21,886 bases of DNA from Collinsella sp. (GCA_019414325.1 DXMG01000022.1:9923-31808), one strand, 5' to 3'. Positions 1 through 9,484 are shown, counted from the stretch's first letter. Program-made: numbers and translations. Notes: generated by a model not told the origin, from the letters alone.

Positions 1-28
1 TGGGCTCGGAGATGTGTATAAGAGACAG
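1..28 (+). other. Nextera (Tn5) sequencing adapter remnant
   Basis: Positions 10-28 read AGATGTGTATAAGAGACAG, which is the 19-bp Tn5 mosaic end used in Illumina Nextera libraries. Positions 1-9 (TGGGCTCGG) match the inner part of the Read 2 adapter arm that precedes the mosaic end. This is library DNA, not genome. The ATG at 12-14 lies inside the adapter, so an infB start placed there is false. Matching adapter sequence is found at the other end of the window. Confidence 0.97.
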
Positions 29-2471
29 GAAGGCACGCGAGGAGGAGCGCCGCCAGTTTGCCGCAGCCCAGGCTGCCGAGGAGGCTGCCCGCGCCGAGGC
101 CGAGGCCAAGAAGAAGGCCGAGCAGGAGCGCCTTGCCCGCGAGAAGGAGGAGGCTGCCCGCGAGGCCCAGCGCCGCGCCGTTCCCGCTTCCGACTCCGGT
201 TCGCGCTTCCGTTCGCTGCTCGACCAGATCGCCGCACAGGAGACCGTGCTCAAGGAGAAGAAGGACGCCGAGGACAAGGCCAAGGCCGAGCGCGCCGCCG
301 AGCGCGGTAACCGTCGTGGCGGCAACAACGACCGCCGCGGTGGCCGTCGAAACGATCGCAACGCCTCAGACAACAACTCCGAGCGCAACGCCTCCGAGAG
401 CCGTCCGCACAGCCATCGCACCAACGCCAGCAACAACGTCGCTGCCGGCATGGACTTCCCCAACCCCGATAAGCAGGGCAAGGGCAAGAAGCGCAAGGGC
501 GGTCACAACAACGAAGAGGACCACTACAGCCGCATGGCTCGCGAGGCCGAGGAGTACAGCCGCGAGAAGGTGCTCGAGGAGGCTCGTGCTGCCGTCGAGG
601 AGGCCTCTCGCGAGTCCACCGGTCGCCGCAAGAAGCGCAAGGAGAAGCGCGAGCGCGAGGCTGCCAAGGCTCAGGAGGAGCGCAAGATAGAGGAGGCGCT
701 GGCCCAGGGCGTGAACCCCGAGGACCTCGACGCCATCAAGGTCTCCCAGGGCGTTACCGTCCAGGAGCTTGCCGAGGCGCTCGACGTTCCGGCCAACGAC
801 ATCATCAAGCGCCTGTTCCTGCTGGGTACGCCGCTCACCATGACGCAGTCCATGTCCGACGACCTCGTCGAGCTCGTCGCCGACGACCTGGGTCGTCAGA
901 TCAAGATCATCACCCCCGAGGAGGAGAACACCTTCTCGTTCTATGACGATCCCGCCGACCTTAAGCCGCGCGCCCCGGTCGTCACCGTCATGGGCCACGT
1001 CGACCACGGCAAGACGTCGCTGCTCGACGCTATCCGCCACACCGGCGTTGCTGCCGGCGAGGCGGGCGGCATTACGCAGGCCATCGGCGCTTCGCAGGTC
1101 ATGATCAACGACCGCAAGATCACCTTCATCGATACCCCGGGCCACGCCACCTTTACGGCTATGCGTGCCCGTGGCGCCAAGGTGACCGACATCGTCATTC
1201 TGATCGTGGCCGCCGACGACGGCGTCATGCCCCAGACCGTCGAGTCGATCAACCACGCCAAGGCCGCTGGCGTACCCATCGTCGTCGCCGTCAACAAGAT
1301 CGATAAGCCGGGTGCCAACCCCGACCGTGTGCGTCAGGAGCTCACCGAGTACGGAGTCATCCCCGAGGAGTGGGGCGGACAGAACATGTTCGTCAACATC
1401 TCGGCTAAGCAGAAGATCGGTATCGACGAACTTCTGGAGACCGTGCTGCTCCAGGCCGACGTGCTCGAGCTCAAGGCCAACCCGGACACCTTTGCCTCCG
1501 GCAACGTCCTCGAGGCCAAGCTCGACAAGGGCCGCGGCTCGGTTGCTACCGTGCTCGTGACCCGCGGTACCCTGCACGTGGGCGATACGCTGGTCGCCGG
1601 CCTTACCTACGGCCGCGTCCGCGCCATGCTCGACCCCAAGGGCCGCGCCGTCACCGAGGCCGGTCCCTCCGACGCCGTCGAGATTCTGGGCCTGCAGTCC
1701 GTGCCCAACGCCGGTGACGAGTTCCGCGTGTTCGAGGACGAGCGCGAGGCTCGCGCCCTTGCCGACGAGCGTTGGCTCAAGGCCCGTATCGAGGAGCAGA
1801 GCCGCGTCAAGCACGTCACGCTCGAGAACCTCTTCGAGACCATTGCCGACGCCGAGGTCAAGGAGCTCAACCTGATCATCAAGGCCGACGTCCAGGGTTC
1901 CATCGAGGCCCTTCAGGACTCGCTCGACAAGATGGATCAGTCCGAGGTCCGCATCAACACGATCCACTCCGCCGTTGGCGCCATCAACGAGACCGACGTC
2001 GTCCTGGCCGACGCCTCCAACGCCATCATCATCGGATTTGGCGTCCGTCCCGACGGTAAGGCCCGCTCCGCCGCTGAGCGCGAGGGCGTCGAGATCCGTT
2101 GCTACGACGTCATCTACAAGTGCCTCGAGGAGCTCGACGCCGCCCGTATCGGCATGCTCAAGCCCACCGAGGTCGAGGTCGCCACGGGTACCGCGACTGT
2201 CCTGGACACCTTCAAGGTGCCCAAAGTCGGTATCGCCGCCGGTGTCCGCGTCGAGGAGGGCGAGATCGCCGCGACCGATTCCGTGCGCCTGGTGCGCGAC
2301 GGCATCGTGGTCTTCAACGGCAAGATCGCCTCGATGCGTCACTACAAGGACGAGGCCAAGAGCCTCAAGAGCGGTTCCGAGGGCGGTATTGGTCTGGAGA
2401 ACTTCCAGGACATCAAGCCCGGCGACCAGATCGAGGGTTACCGTATCGACCAGGTTGCCCGTACCGAGTAG
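29..2471 (+). CDS. infB: Translation initiation factor IF-2, 5' truncated
   Basis: IF-2 is the GTPase that places initiator tRNA on the 30S subunit and promotes 50S joining. The N-terminus is missing: the frame runs into adapter, and the first whole genomic codon is 30-32, leaving 813 residues. The visible start is a long charged Ala/Glu/Arg/Lys region with Gly-Arg-Asn-rich patches, as in actinobacterial IF-2. An IF2_N domain follows at about nt 741-930. The G domain has G1 GHVDHGKT (nt 993-1016), G2 GGITQ, G3 DTPGH, G4 NKID and G5 SAK. After it come the beta-barrel domains and a C-terminal domain ending RIDQVARTE. The stop is 2469-2471. rbfA begins 11 nt downstream, the classic nusA-infB-rbfA order, so one transcript is likely. 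Family and function are secure; the true start lies outside the window. Confidence 0.98.
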
Positions 2472-2482
2472 GGGGTAGCGCT

Positions 2483-2893
2483 ATGAAGCAAACGCAGGCA
2501 ACCCGCCGTCTGGGCGAGCAGCTTCGCGAGAAGCTCGGTTATATCCTGCTCTTTGAGGTTTCCGATCCGCGTCTCGACCTGGTTACTTTGACCGCGGTCG
2601 AGGTCGCGGTGGACCGTTCGTTCGCGCGCGTGTATGTGTCGTGCGATGCGAGTCGCTACGACGAGGTCATGGAGGCGCTCGCTAGCGCTAAGGGCCGTAT
2701 TCGCAGCCTGTTGGCTCGCTCGCTCGATTGGCGTGTTACGCCCGAGCTCGATTTTCGCATCGATCGCTCGACCGATGAGGCCGAGCGCATCACGCGTGCG
2801 CTGGAAAACGTTCCCGCCACGCTTGCGATCGAAAAGGACGAGGACGGCTATCCGATAGCGGGTGCCGCCCAGGAGGCAGCTTTAGATGACTAA
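2483..2893 (+). CDS. rbfA: 30S ribosome-binding factor A
   Basis: RbfA is a small KH-fold protein that binds the immature 30S subunit and helps 16S rRNA 5'-end maturation, especially in the cold. The product is 136 aa, a normal length. It begins MKQTQATRRLGEQLREKLG, the usual N-terminal helix, and carries the family core DPRLDLVTLTAVEV followed by SFARVYVS. The C-terminal part (LDFRIDRSTDEAERITRAL) also fits. The ATG at 2483 follows a G-rich stretch (GGGGG, 2471-2475) 11 nt after the infB stop. The last 8 nt overlap the next gene, which suggests translational coupling. Confidence 0.96.
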   Translation: MKQTQATRRLGEQLREKLGYILLFEVSDPRLDLVTLTAVEVAVDRSFARVYVSCDASRYDEVMEALASAKGRIRSLLARSLDWRVTPELDFRIDRSTDEAERITRALENVPATLAIEKDEDGYPIAGAAQEAALDD

Positions 2894-3929
2894 TTCCGCC
2901 GACCTCGCTTCGTGCGAGTCTGCAGATATTCAGCGACGCATCCTCGAGCTCATCGAGGGTGCGTCCTCCATTGCGATTTCGGGACACACTTCTCCCGACG
3001 GCGACGCCCTGGGCTCAGTGCTGGGTCTGGGTCTCTCGCTTATGAAGTTTTTCCCCAACAAGGACATTGCGCTGCTGCTGGCAGACGATGACCCGGTTCC
3101 GCGCATCTACCGCTTTATGGAGGGTGCCGATCGTCTGGTGCCGGCATCTACGTACACCGGCAATCCGGACCTGTTCATCTCGGTGGACGTACCGGTCGTC
3201 GAGCGCCTCAATAATTCCGCCGAGGTGCTTCGTCGCTCCAAGCATGTGGTGTGCTTCGATCACCATCCGGCGCGCGAGGAGTTTGCCGAGCTCAGCCTGA
3301 GGCGCGTCGAAGCTGCAGCCTGCGCTATGATCATCGACCGCTTCTTGGACAATTGTGGCATTGTCGCACGTGATGGCGTTGCGACCTGCCTGCTGTGCGG
3401 CTTGGTGACCGACACCGGCCGTTTTCAGTACCAAAACGCCGATGCCGCCGCGTTCCATGCGGCCTCGCGCCTGGTGGCGCACGGTGCCGATCCGGCGCGC
3501 GTTGCGCTCGAGGTCTACCAGAGCATGCGCGTTGAGTTTTTGCACCTCAAGTCCATTGTCATGGGTCGCATTAAGACGGTCGCGCATGGGCGCGTGGCGT
3601 ATAGCTATGCCTACCAGAGCGACCTTGAGGCCTGCGGCGTCACCTCGGACGAGTGCGACGGCCTGGTCGATGCGGTGCGTTCGGTGATGGGCGTCGAGGT
3701 CTGCATGTTCTTAAAGGGCATTGAGGGCGATACCAAGGTGCGTGGCAACCTGCGCTCCAAGGGCGACCTCGATGTGTCCGAGATTGCTGCCAACTTTGGC
3801 GGTGGCGGGCATCATGCCGCCGCCGGCTTTTCCAACAACGGAACAATTCGCGAGACGCTCGCCGTGGCACTTCCCATGCTGGCCGAGCTGGTGGGGGAGG
3901 ATCCCGCTTCGGTGACCGTCGAGCTCTAA
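2886..3929 (+). CDS. nrnA: DHH/DHHA1 phosphoesterase, NrnA-like nanoRNase/pAp phosphatase
   Basis: This is a DHH-superfamily phosphoesterase of the NrnA type, which degrades 2-5 nt RNAs and dephosphorylates 3'-phosphoadenosine 5'-phosphate. The 347-aa product has the N-terminal metal motif GHTSPDGDALGS (H34, D38, D40), the DHH signature at residues 125-127, a GLVTDTGRFQY motif, and the C-terminal DHHA1 substrate motif GGGGHHAAAGF (from residue 305). The start at 2886 has AGGAGG at 2871-2876, nine bases upstream, and overlaps the rbfA stop by 8 nt. The position between rbfA and truB is conserved in many Gram-positive bacteria. Family assignment is firm. The balance between oligoribonuclease and pAp phosphatase activity cannot be read from sequence. 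Confidence 0.93.
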   Translation: MTNSADLASCESADIQRRILELIEGASSIAISGHTSPDGDALGSVLGLGLSLMKFFPNKDIALLLADDDPVPRIYRFMEGADRLVPASTYTGNPDLFISVDVPVVERLNNSAEVLRRSKHVVCFDHHPAREEFAELSLRRVEAAACAMIIDRFLDNCGIVARDGVATCLLCGLVTDTGRFQYQNADAAAFHAASRLVAHGADPARVALEVYQSMRVEFLHLKSIVMGRIKTVAHGRVAYSYAYQSDLEACGVTSDECDGLVDAVRSVMGVEVCMFLKGIEGDTKVRGNLRSKGDLDVSEIAANFGGGGHHAAAGFSNNGTIRETLAVALPMLAELVGEDPASVTVEL

Positions 3930-3944
3930 CTAATTGGATGGTAC

Positions 3945-4877
3945 ATGGCTCGTCGAACGCCTTCTCAATTGAATATGCTGCTCGCCGTCGATAAGCCGGT
4001 GGGCTGCACGTCCCACGATGTGGTCTCGCAATGCCGACGCGCCCTCCATGAGCGGCGCGTCGGCCATGCCGGTACGCTCGACCCCATGGCATCCGGCGTC
4101 ATGGTGGTGGGCGTGGGCCAGGCCACCCGTCTGCTGGGCATGCTGACCCTCGATACCAAAAGCTACGTCGCCGACATCTCTTTTGGCGCCGAGACTAATA
4201 CCGATGACGCGGAGGGCGAGGCCGTCCGCACGGTGGCTGTTGCCAACGAGCTCCGCGATCCTGCCTATGCTCGTGAGCGCTTGGCCGCCATGCTGGGCCC
4301 GCAGATGCAGGTGCCGCCGGCGTTTTCTGCTATCTCGGTCAATGGCGTTCGCGCCTACAAGTCTGCTCGCGAGGGCAATGCGGTGGACCTACCTCCGCGC
4401 CCCGTCGAGGTCTATGCCGCCGACCTGATCGCCGTGGGCGGCGAAGGTGATACGTGTGTGTGGACCGTGGCGTTCTCGGTGAGCAAGGGCACCTATATCC
4501 GTGCGCTCGCTCGCGACCTGGGCCGCGCTTGCGATAGCGCCGCGCATATTTCCGCGCTGCGCCGCACGGCTTCCGGTGTTGTTTCCATTGGCGCTTGTCA
4601 TGCGGTCGAGGAGCTTTCTCCCGAGTCCGCGGCTGGCTTTGCCCTGGATCCCATTGCGGCCCTGGGCGCCACACGTGTTGACTTGCCGGGCAATCTTGCC
4701 GACGACCTGCTCTGCGGCCGACGCATTCCCGTTGAGCGTGCGCTTGCCGATTTCGATTCCTCGAAGGCGCCGTTTGCGTTGGTGCTCGATGGGGGACTCA
4801 AGGCGCTCGCCCGCATTGAGGGCGGCCGCTTTGTCATGGAGCACGTGTTTCCGCAGGCAATCGGCGGTGTTCGATGA
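3945..4877 (+). CDS. truB: tRNA pseudouridine(55) synthase
   Basis: TruB converts U55 in the T loop of tRNAs to pseudouridine. The product is 310 aa. It opens with LLAVDKPVGCTSHDVV, and the catalytic motif GHAGTLDPMASG contains the nucleophile Asp46. The RNA-binding stretch TKSYVADISFGAETNTDD and the later SVSKGTYIRALARDLG follow in the expected order. The ATG at 3945 has only a weak GGATGG upstream (3936-3941). An ATG at codon 11 (3975) is possible but has no ribosome site. The 3' end overlaps ribF in an ATGA (4874-4877), indicating coupled translation. Confidence 0.97.
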   Translation: MARRTPSQLNMLLAVDKPVGCTSHDVVSQCRRALHERRVGHAGTLDPMASGVMVVGVGQATRLLGMLTLDTKSYVADISFGAETNTDDAEGEAVRTVAVANELRDPAYARERLAAMLGPQMQVPPAFSAISVNGVRAYKSAREGNAVDLPPRPVEVYAADLIAVGGEGDTCVWTVAFSVSKGTYIRALARDLGRACDSAAHISALRRTASGVVSIGACHAVEELSPESAAGFALDPIAALGATRVDLPGNLADDLLCGRRIPVERALADFDSSKAPFALVLDGGLKALARIEGGRFVMEHVFPQAIGGVR

Positions 4878-5881
4878 TGTTGTCCGCTCGCGAGCTCGCG
4901 CGTGTCTTTTTCGCGGGCGAGTCGGACGAGGCTCGCATCGTTGCTGCCGATACGTTTGATGAGTGTGAGCACTTGGGTGCCGCTTCAATCGCCATTGGCG
5001 TGTTCGACGGCGTTCACCGTGGACACCAGGAACTCATCGAAGCGCTTGTCCGTGATGCCCGTGCCCATGGCTGTAAGGCGGTCGTGGTTACCTTCGATCC
5101 CGACCCGGACGTTGTGGTGAGCCCTTCGCCCGCTCAAAAATTGATGACGACGGCCGACCGTCTGCATGCCTTGGCTCAAACCGGGGTCGATGCGGTGGTG
5201 GCCGTTCCCTTTACGCCTGAGGTTGCGGCACTCGACCATGTTGGTTTTCTCTCGCTGGTGTCGCGTCTGGTCGACATTCGTTCGATTCGCGTTGGCAGCG
5301 ACTTTAGGCTGGGTCGTGGCGGTGCTTCAGGTGTTGCCGAGATGCGCGCCTGGGGTTCCGAGCGCGGCGTTGACGTGTATGGTCACGACCTACTTTGTGA
5401 GGGCGGTGAGGCCATTTGCGCCACCCGCATCCGTCATGAGTTGGGACAGGGCCATGTGGAGCTGGCTGCTGAGTTGCTTGGCCGCCCGTATATGGTGCGT
5501 GGCGGTGTTATTCGCGGCCGTCACGAGGGTTCTGACATGGGCTTTCCCACGGCAAACCTGCAGGTTCCCGACGGCATTCAGGTGCCTGCCGATGGCGTGT
5601 ATGAGGGCATGGTGCTCGTCGATGACACCGTGTGGCCCGCTGCCGTGAACGTCGGCCTGCCGCCGACGTATGCCGACGATGCGGCATCTGCGCATCTTGA
5701 GGCTAACTTAATTGGTTATACGGGCGACCTCTATGGCGCTTCCGTTTCGCTGGCGTTTACGCGCTGGCTGCGTCCCTCGCGTGTGTTCGATTCGCTGGAT
5801 GAGTTGATCGCGACCGTCGAGGGTAATATCGAAGATATTCGTCACAACTTGGGCGATCAGGGGGTGAGCATCCGTGATTAG
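4874..5881 (+). CDS. ribF: Bifunctional riboflavin kinase/FAD synthetase
   Basis: RibF makes FMN from riboflavin and then FAD. The 335-aa product has an N-terminal nucleotidyltransferase domain with GVFDGVHRGH at residues 42-51 and a TFDPDPDVVVSP strand. The C-terminal flavokinase domain starts near the RGGVIRGRHEGSDMGFPTAN region (GFPTAN at 223-228), followed by NVGLPPTY and the AHLEANLIGY segment, whose Glu fits the catalytic base. Two ATG codons (4874 and 4877) are in tandem; the first gives an ATGA overlap with truB. The gene also overlaps dnaG by 8 nt. No RFN (FMN) riboswitch is expected or seen, because the gene sits inside an operon. Confidence 0.96.
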   Translation: MMLSARELARVFFAGESDEARIVAADTFDECEHLGAASIAIGVFDGVHRGHQELIEALVRDARAHGCKAVVVTFDPDPDVVVSPSPAQKLMTTADRLHALAQTGVDAVVAVPFTPEVAALDHVGFLSLVSRLVDIRSIRVGSDFRLGRGGASGVAEMRAWGSERGVDVYGHDLLCEGGEAICATRIRHELGQGHVELAAELLGRPYMVRGGVIRGRHEGSDMGFPTANLQVPDGIQVPADGVYEGMVLVDDTVWPAAVNVGLPPTYADDAASAHLEANLIGYTGDLYGASVSLAFTRWLRPSRVFDSLDELIATVEGNIEDIRHNLGDQGVSIRD

Positions 5882-7982
5882 CGATGAGGAAAAAGACCAG
5901 GTACGCGCTGCGTCCGACCTGGTTGCCATCGTGCAGGAAACGGTCGAGCTCAAGCCCCGCGGCCATGAGTTTTGGGGATGCTGCCCTTTCCATGGCGAAA
6001 AGACGCCGTCCTTCCACATTATCCCCGCCACGCAGGTGTGGCATTGCTTTGGCTGCGGCGAGGGTGGCGACGTTTTCACGTATATCATGAAGCGCGAGAA
6101 CCTGAGCTTTCCCGAGTCAATCCGTTACTTGGCCGATCGCGCGGGTATTGAGCTGCATGACACCGGAGATCGCCGCGAGCGCGGCACCAAGCGTGCCCGC
6201 ATCTACGATCTGTGCGCCGAGACCGCCCAGTTCTACCACACCATGCTCATGCGCGGTAAGGACGGCCGTCCGCGCGAGTACTTTGCCAGCCGCGGCATGG
6301 GCGGCGACGTCTGCCGCCGCTACTGCCTGGGCTTTGCACCGGGCCGCAACGCGCTGGTGTCGCACCTGTCCCAGGCCGGTTTTACCCCGCAGGAGATGAT
6401 CGACGCCAATGTTGCCGTGAGCCGCGGGCGCGGGCAGCTTGCCGACCGCTTCTACGACCGCGTGATGTTTCCCATCTTTGACGAACAGGGTCACAACATC
6501 GCCTTTGGCGGGCGCATCATGGGCGATGGCCAGCCTAAGTATCTCAACACTGCCGAGACGAGCGTGTTTCATAAAAAGCGAAACCTCTATGGCTTTAACT
6601 GGGCCAAGGAGTTTATTGTCGCGCAAGATACCGCCATCGTGGTTGAGGGCTATACCGACTGCGTCGCCTGCTGGGAGGCTGGGATCAAAAACGTCGTCGC
6701 CACGCTGGGAACCGCGCTCACGGAGCATCACGTCAAGACGCTCACTCGCTTTGCCAAGCGCATTGTGTATATGTTCGATGGCGATGCCGCCGGCCAAAAG
6801 GCCGCTCGCCGTGCGATTCAGTTTATCGAGCAGGATTCTATGGACCTGCGCTGCGTGGTGCTCCCCGACGGCAACGATCCCATGGAGTTCATCACGGCGC
6901 ATGGTGGCGAGGCGCTGCAGGCGCGCATTGACGCTGCCGAGCCGCTTATGGACTTTGTCTACCGTTCGCTGCAGGAGTCGAGCGACATCACCACGCCAGG
7001 CGGTCGCGCCAAGGCGCTGGAAGATGCGCTGACGCTTATCTATCCGCTGCGCGATAGCTATATGATCGACACGTACTTTATCCAGATTGCCGACCTGTTG
7101 GGTTTGGATCTGGAGACCGTGCGTGCGAGCTCGGGCCGTGTGTTTCGCGCTGTCGCCAAGCGCGAAGATGCTGAGCGCCGTCGCGAGCAAAACTATGAGC
7201 GCCAGAGGGCACAGGCCGAGCGCTCTGGAAATGCGGGCGGTCGGGCATCGGGTTCTCGCGATGCCTGTCGCGGCGCTTGGGCATCGGGCGCGACGCCGCC
7301 GGTGTCCGCGCCGGTCGAAGAAGAGCCGTACGACTACGTCCCGCTCGATGCCTACGGTGCCGCGCCCGTGGAGGTCGTCGACGATCTTCCGCCGATCGAT
7401 GTGTCTGATGGTATGGGCGCTGTGCCTGTGGCTGATGGTTCGAACGCACCGGCTGCGGCGGCGCCGATGGTTCTTACCGATCTAGAGCGCAAGTCCTTGG
7501 CAGGGGAGCGCGAGCTGCTGACCATGCTCACGAGCTACCCCGACCTGTTCCGCACGTATGCCGACCGCATCTGCTCCATCGAGTGGGTTGACCCACGTCA
7601 CGAGTCCATCGCATGGGCCGTTCTAGCAACGCCGCCGGGAACCGATCCTGCAGCCTGCATGGATGCGGCGCGCTCAGTGTGTCCCGAGGCGGCAACGCTT
7701 GTGAGTGCCGGGCGCATCTCGGCGACGAGCAAGCACCCCACCGAGACGAACATCTTGTTTATGCTCGATACGCTCGAGCTCTACACCATCAAGCGCCGCA
7801 TGCGTGCCGCACAGGCCAAGCTACGCCAGGACCGTTCACTCGATGATGAGGCCCGTCGCGCGCTGACCGTTCGGGCCGCGCAGGATTCGCAGCGTCAACG
7901 CGAGCTGCAAAAGTCGATCGGCGGCGTGGCAGACCCGTTCCGTTTGATCGGCCTGGAGGCCGCAGGCACAGAACAGGCCTAG
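5874..7982 (+). CDS. dnaG: DNA primase
   Basis: DnaG synthesises RNA primers for replication and interacts with the DnaB helicase. The product is 702 aa. It has an N-terminal CHC2 zinc-binding domain (C37, H40, C58, C61). The catalytic core carries the TOPRIM motifs VVEGYTDC (Glu258) and the acidic pair D302-G-D304. A roughly 125-residue Ala/Pro/Asp/Glu-rich linker (about residues 420-545) leads to a C-terminal helicase-binding region starting near LERKSLAGERELLTML. The start is GTG at 5874, supported by GGGGGTGA (5860-5867) six bases upstream; it overlaps the ribF stop. rpoD follows after 109 nt, recalling the dnaG-rpoD pairing of other bacteria. Confidence 0.97.
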   Translation: MISDEEKDQVRAASDLVAIVQETVELKPRGHEFWGCCPFHGEKTPSFHIIPATQVWHCFGCGEGGDVFTYIMKRENLSFPESIRYLADRAGIELHDTGDRRERGTKRARIYDLCAETAQFYHTMLMRGKDGRPREYFASRGMGGDVCRRYCLGFAPGRNALVSHLSQAGFTPQEMIDANVAVSRGRGQLADRFYDRVMFPIFDEQGHNIAFGGRIMGDGQPKYLNTAETSVFHKKRNLYGFNWAKEFIVAQDTAIVVEGYTDCVACWEAGIKNVVATLGTALTEHHVKTLTRFAKRIVYMFDGDAAGQKAARRAIQFIEQDSMDLRCVVLPDGNDPMEFITAHGGEALQARIDAAEPLMDFVYRSLQESSDITTPGGRAKALEDALTLIYPLRDSYMIDTYFIQIADLLGLDLETVRASSGRVFRAVAKREDAERRREQNYERQRAQAERSGNAGGRASGSRDACRGAWASGATPPVSAPVEEEPYDYVPLDAYGAAPVEVVDDLPPIDVSDGMGAVPVADGSNAPAAAAPMVLTDLERKSLAGERELLTMLTSYPDLFRTYADRICSIEWVDPRHESIAWAVLATPPGTDPAACMDAARSVCPEAATLVSAGRISATSKHPTETNILFMLDTLELYTIKRRMRAAQAKLRQDRSLDDEARRALTVRAAQDSQRQRELQKSIGGVADPFRLIGLEAAGTEQA

Positions 7983-8028
7983 ATGTTGTGGTCAACCAGC
8001 GTATTCTCGCCTATATCCAGTCCTCTTT

Positions 8029-8059
8029 TTGGTATAGACGTCAATGTGTGTGCTAAAGT
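8029..8059 (+). promoter_or_regulatory. Probable rpoD promoter (extended -10)
   Basis: TAAAGT at 8054-8059 is preceded directly by TGC (8051-8053), forming an extended -10 element. TTGGTA at 8029-8034 could serve as a -35, but the spacer would be 19 bp. The start of transcription would be near 8066, leaving a short leader before the GTG at 8092. The dnaG-rpoD gap (7983-8091) shows no terminator, so read-through from dnaG is also possible. Confidence 0.5.
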
Positions 8060-8091
8060 ATTGAGTCCTGTGGACTATGAAGGGAGAATCT

Positions 8092-9441
8092 GTGCCAAAA
8101 AAGACTGAGAGCACGGGTACTGGGCTGGAATCCTACGTTGCAAAGCTCATGGGCAACGGCTCAAACAGGACTTCGGTAACCGAGGACGAGATTCAGGTCG
8201 CCCTGAAGGATATCGATGTCTCTGATGAGCAGCTCACCGCGGTGTATTCCGCGCTGCGCAACAGCGGCATCCAGATTATCTCCGCGAGCGGTAACGACGA
8301 CGCCCCCATGGACGTCGACGATGACGATAACGATACCGATACCGACGATTTCGATGACGACGACGAGCATGATTCCGGCTCGCTCGACGATCATGAGCTC
8401 AAGATGGCCCGTCAGGCCGACGCCGAGATGGGTTCTTCCAATAGCAAGAAGAAGCGCACCGTGCGCACGTCCCGTTCACGCTCCCGCGTGCGCGGCATCG
8501 ATGCCTCCACGGTGATGCTGACCGGCGACCCGGTCCGTATGTACCTCAAGGAGATCGGCAAGGTCGACCTGCTGACCGCCTCCGAAGAGGTCGATCTGGC
8601 CATGAAGATCGAGGCCGGTCTTGAGGCCACCGAGAAGCTCGAGGCTGCCGATGCTGGTGAGCTCGAACTCACGCGTGCCGAGATGCGTCGTCTTACGCGC
8701 ATTGAGAACGTGGGCCTCGAAGCCAAGCAGGCGCTCATCAGCGCAAACCTGCGTCTGGTCGTCTCCATCGCCAAGCGCTATGTCGGTCGCGGCATGCTGT
8801 TCCTGGACCTGATCCAGGAGGGCAACCTCGGTCTTATCCGCGCCGTCGAGAAGTTCGACTACCAGAAGGGCTTTAAGTTCTCCACGTACGCCACGTGGTG
8901 GATCCGTCAGGCCATCACGCGCGCTATCGCCGACCAGGCCCGTACCATCCGTATTCCCGTGCACATGGTCGAGACCATCAACAAACTCGTCCGCGTGCAG
9001 CGCCAGCTTCTCCAGGACCTGGGTCGCGACCCGACTCCCGAGGAGATCGGTGCCGAGATGGACATGAGTGCCGACCGCGTCCGCGAGATCCAGAAGATTT
9101 CGCAGGAGCCCGTTTCGCTCGAGACCCCCATCGGCGAGGAAGAGGATTCCCAACTGGGCGACTTTATCGAGGACTCCCAGGCCATCGTTCCGCCTGATGC
9201 CGCCAGCTTCTCCATGCTGCAGGAGCAGCTCACCCAGGTGCTCGACTCGCTTGCCGATCGTGAGCGCAAGGTTATCGAGCTGCGCTTTGGCCTTGTCGAC
9301 GGACATCCCCGTACGCTCGAGGAAGTCGGCCGCGAGTTTGGCGTCACGCGCGAGCGTATTCGTCAGATCGAGTCCAAGACTCTGGCCAAGCTCCGCCACC
9401 CGAGCCGCTCGAGCAAGCTCAAGGACTACATCGAGTCTTAG
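8092..9441 (+). CDS. rpoD: Primary RNA polymerase sigma factor (sigma-70/SigA)
   Basis: This is the main sigma factor, which directs RNA polymerase to housekeeping promoters. I chose the GTG at 8092 (449 aa) because AGGGAGA lies at 8081-8087, close upstream. The in-frame ATG at 8077 sits before that site and has none of its own. The N-terminal part contains a very acidic Asp/Glu run (about nt 8298-8400) and then a basic Lys/Arg/Ser patch. Region 1.2 starts at DPVRMYLKEIG (residue 146). Region 2 includes NLRLVVSIAKRYVGRG (219) and FSTYATWWIRQAI (263). The region 3 segment follows, and the region 4 helix-turn-helix is TLEEVGREFGVTRERIRQIE (from 408). Its full group-1 features and position after dnaG make the identity secure. 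Confidence 0.97.
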   Translation: MPKKTESTGTGLESYVAKLMGNGSNRTSVTEDEIQVALKDIDVSDEQLTAVYSALRNSGIQIISASGNDDAPMDVDDDDNDTDTDDFDDDDEHDSGSLDDHELKMARQADAEMGSSNSKKKRTVRTSRSRSRVRGIDASTVMLTGDPVRMYLKEIGKVDLLTASEEVDLAMKIEAGLEATEKLEAADAGELELTRAEMRRLTRIENVGLEAKQALISANLRLVVSIAKRYVGRGMLFLDLIQEGNLGLIRAVEKFDYQKGFKFSTYATWWIRQAITRAIADQARTIRIPVHMVETINKLVRVQRQLLQDLGRDPTPEEIGAEMDMSADRVREIQKISQEPVSLETPIGEEEDSQLGDFIEDSQAIVPPDAASFSMLQEQLTQVLDSLADRERKVIELRFGLVDGHPRTLEEVGREFGVTRERIRQIESKTLAKLRHPSRSSKLKDYIES

Positions 9442-9443
9442 TA

Positions 9444-9471
9444 GTTACGGCGTTTTACCAAACGCCGTAAC
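9444..9471 (+). other. Perfect 12-bp hairpin after rpoD
   Basis: GTTACGGCGTTT (9444-9455) pairs perfectly with AAACGCCGTAAC (9460-9471) across a 4-nt loop, beginning 3 nt after the rpoD stop. There is no T-tract on the 3' side, so it is not a textbook terminator. It may stabilise the rpoD mRNA 3' end or be a recognition site for a DNA-binding protein. Confidence 0.75.
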
Positions 9472-9484
9472 TGGTCGACGCTGC

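Noticed and set aside
12..29. An ATG start for IF-2 at position 12
   Set aside because: The codons 12-29 are adapter sequence; the true start is outside the window.
366..2342. A 658-aa ORF on the - strand
   Set aside because: It is antisense to infB, has biased His/Gly/Asp/Val composition, and has no family motif. It is a shadow of the infB reading frame.
8077..8091. ATG start for rpoD at 8077
   Set aside because: The ribosome site AGGGAGA lies after this ATG and fits the GTG at 8092 instead.
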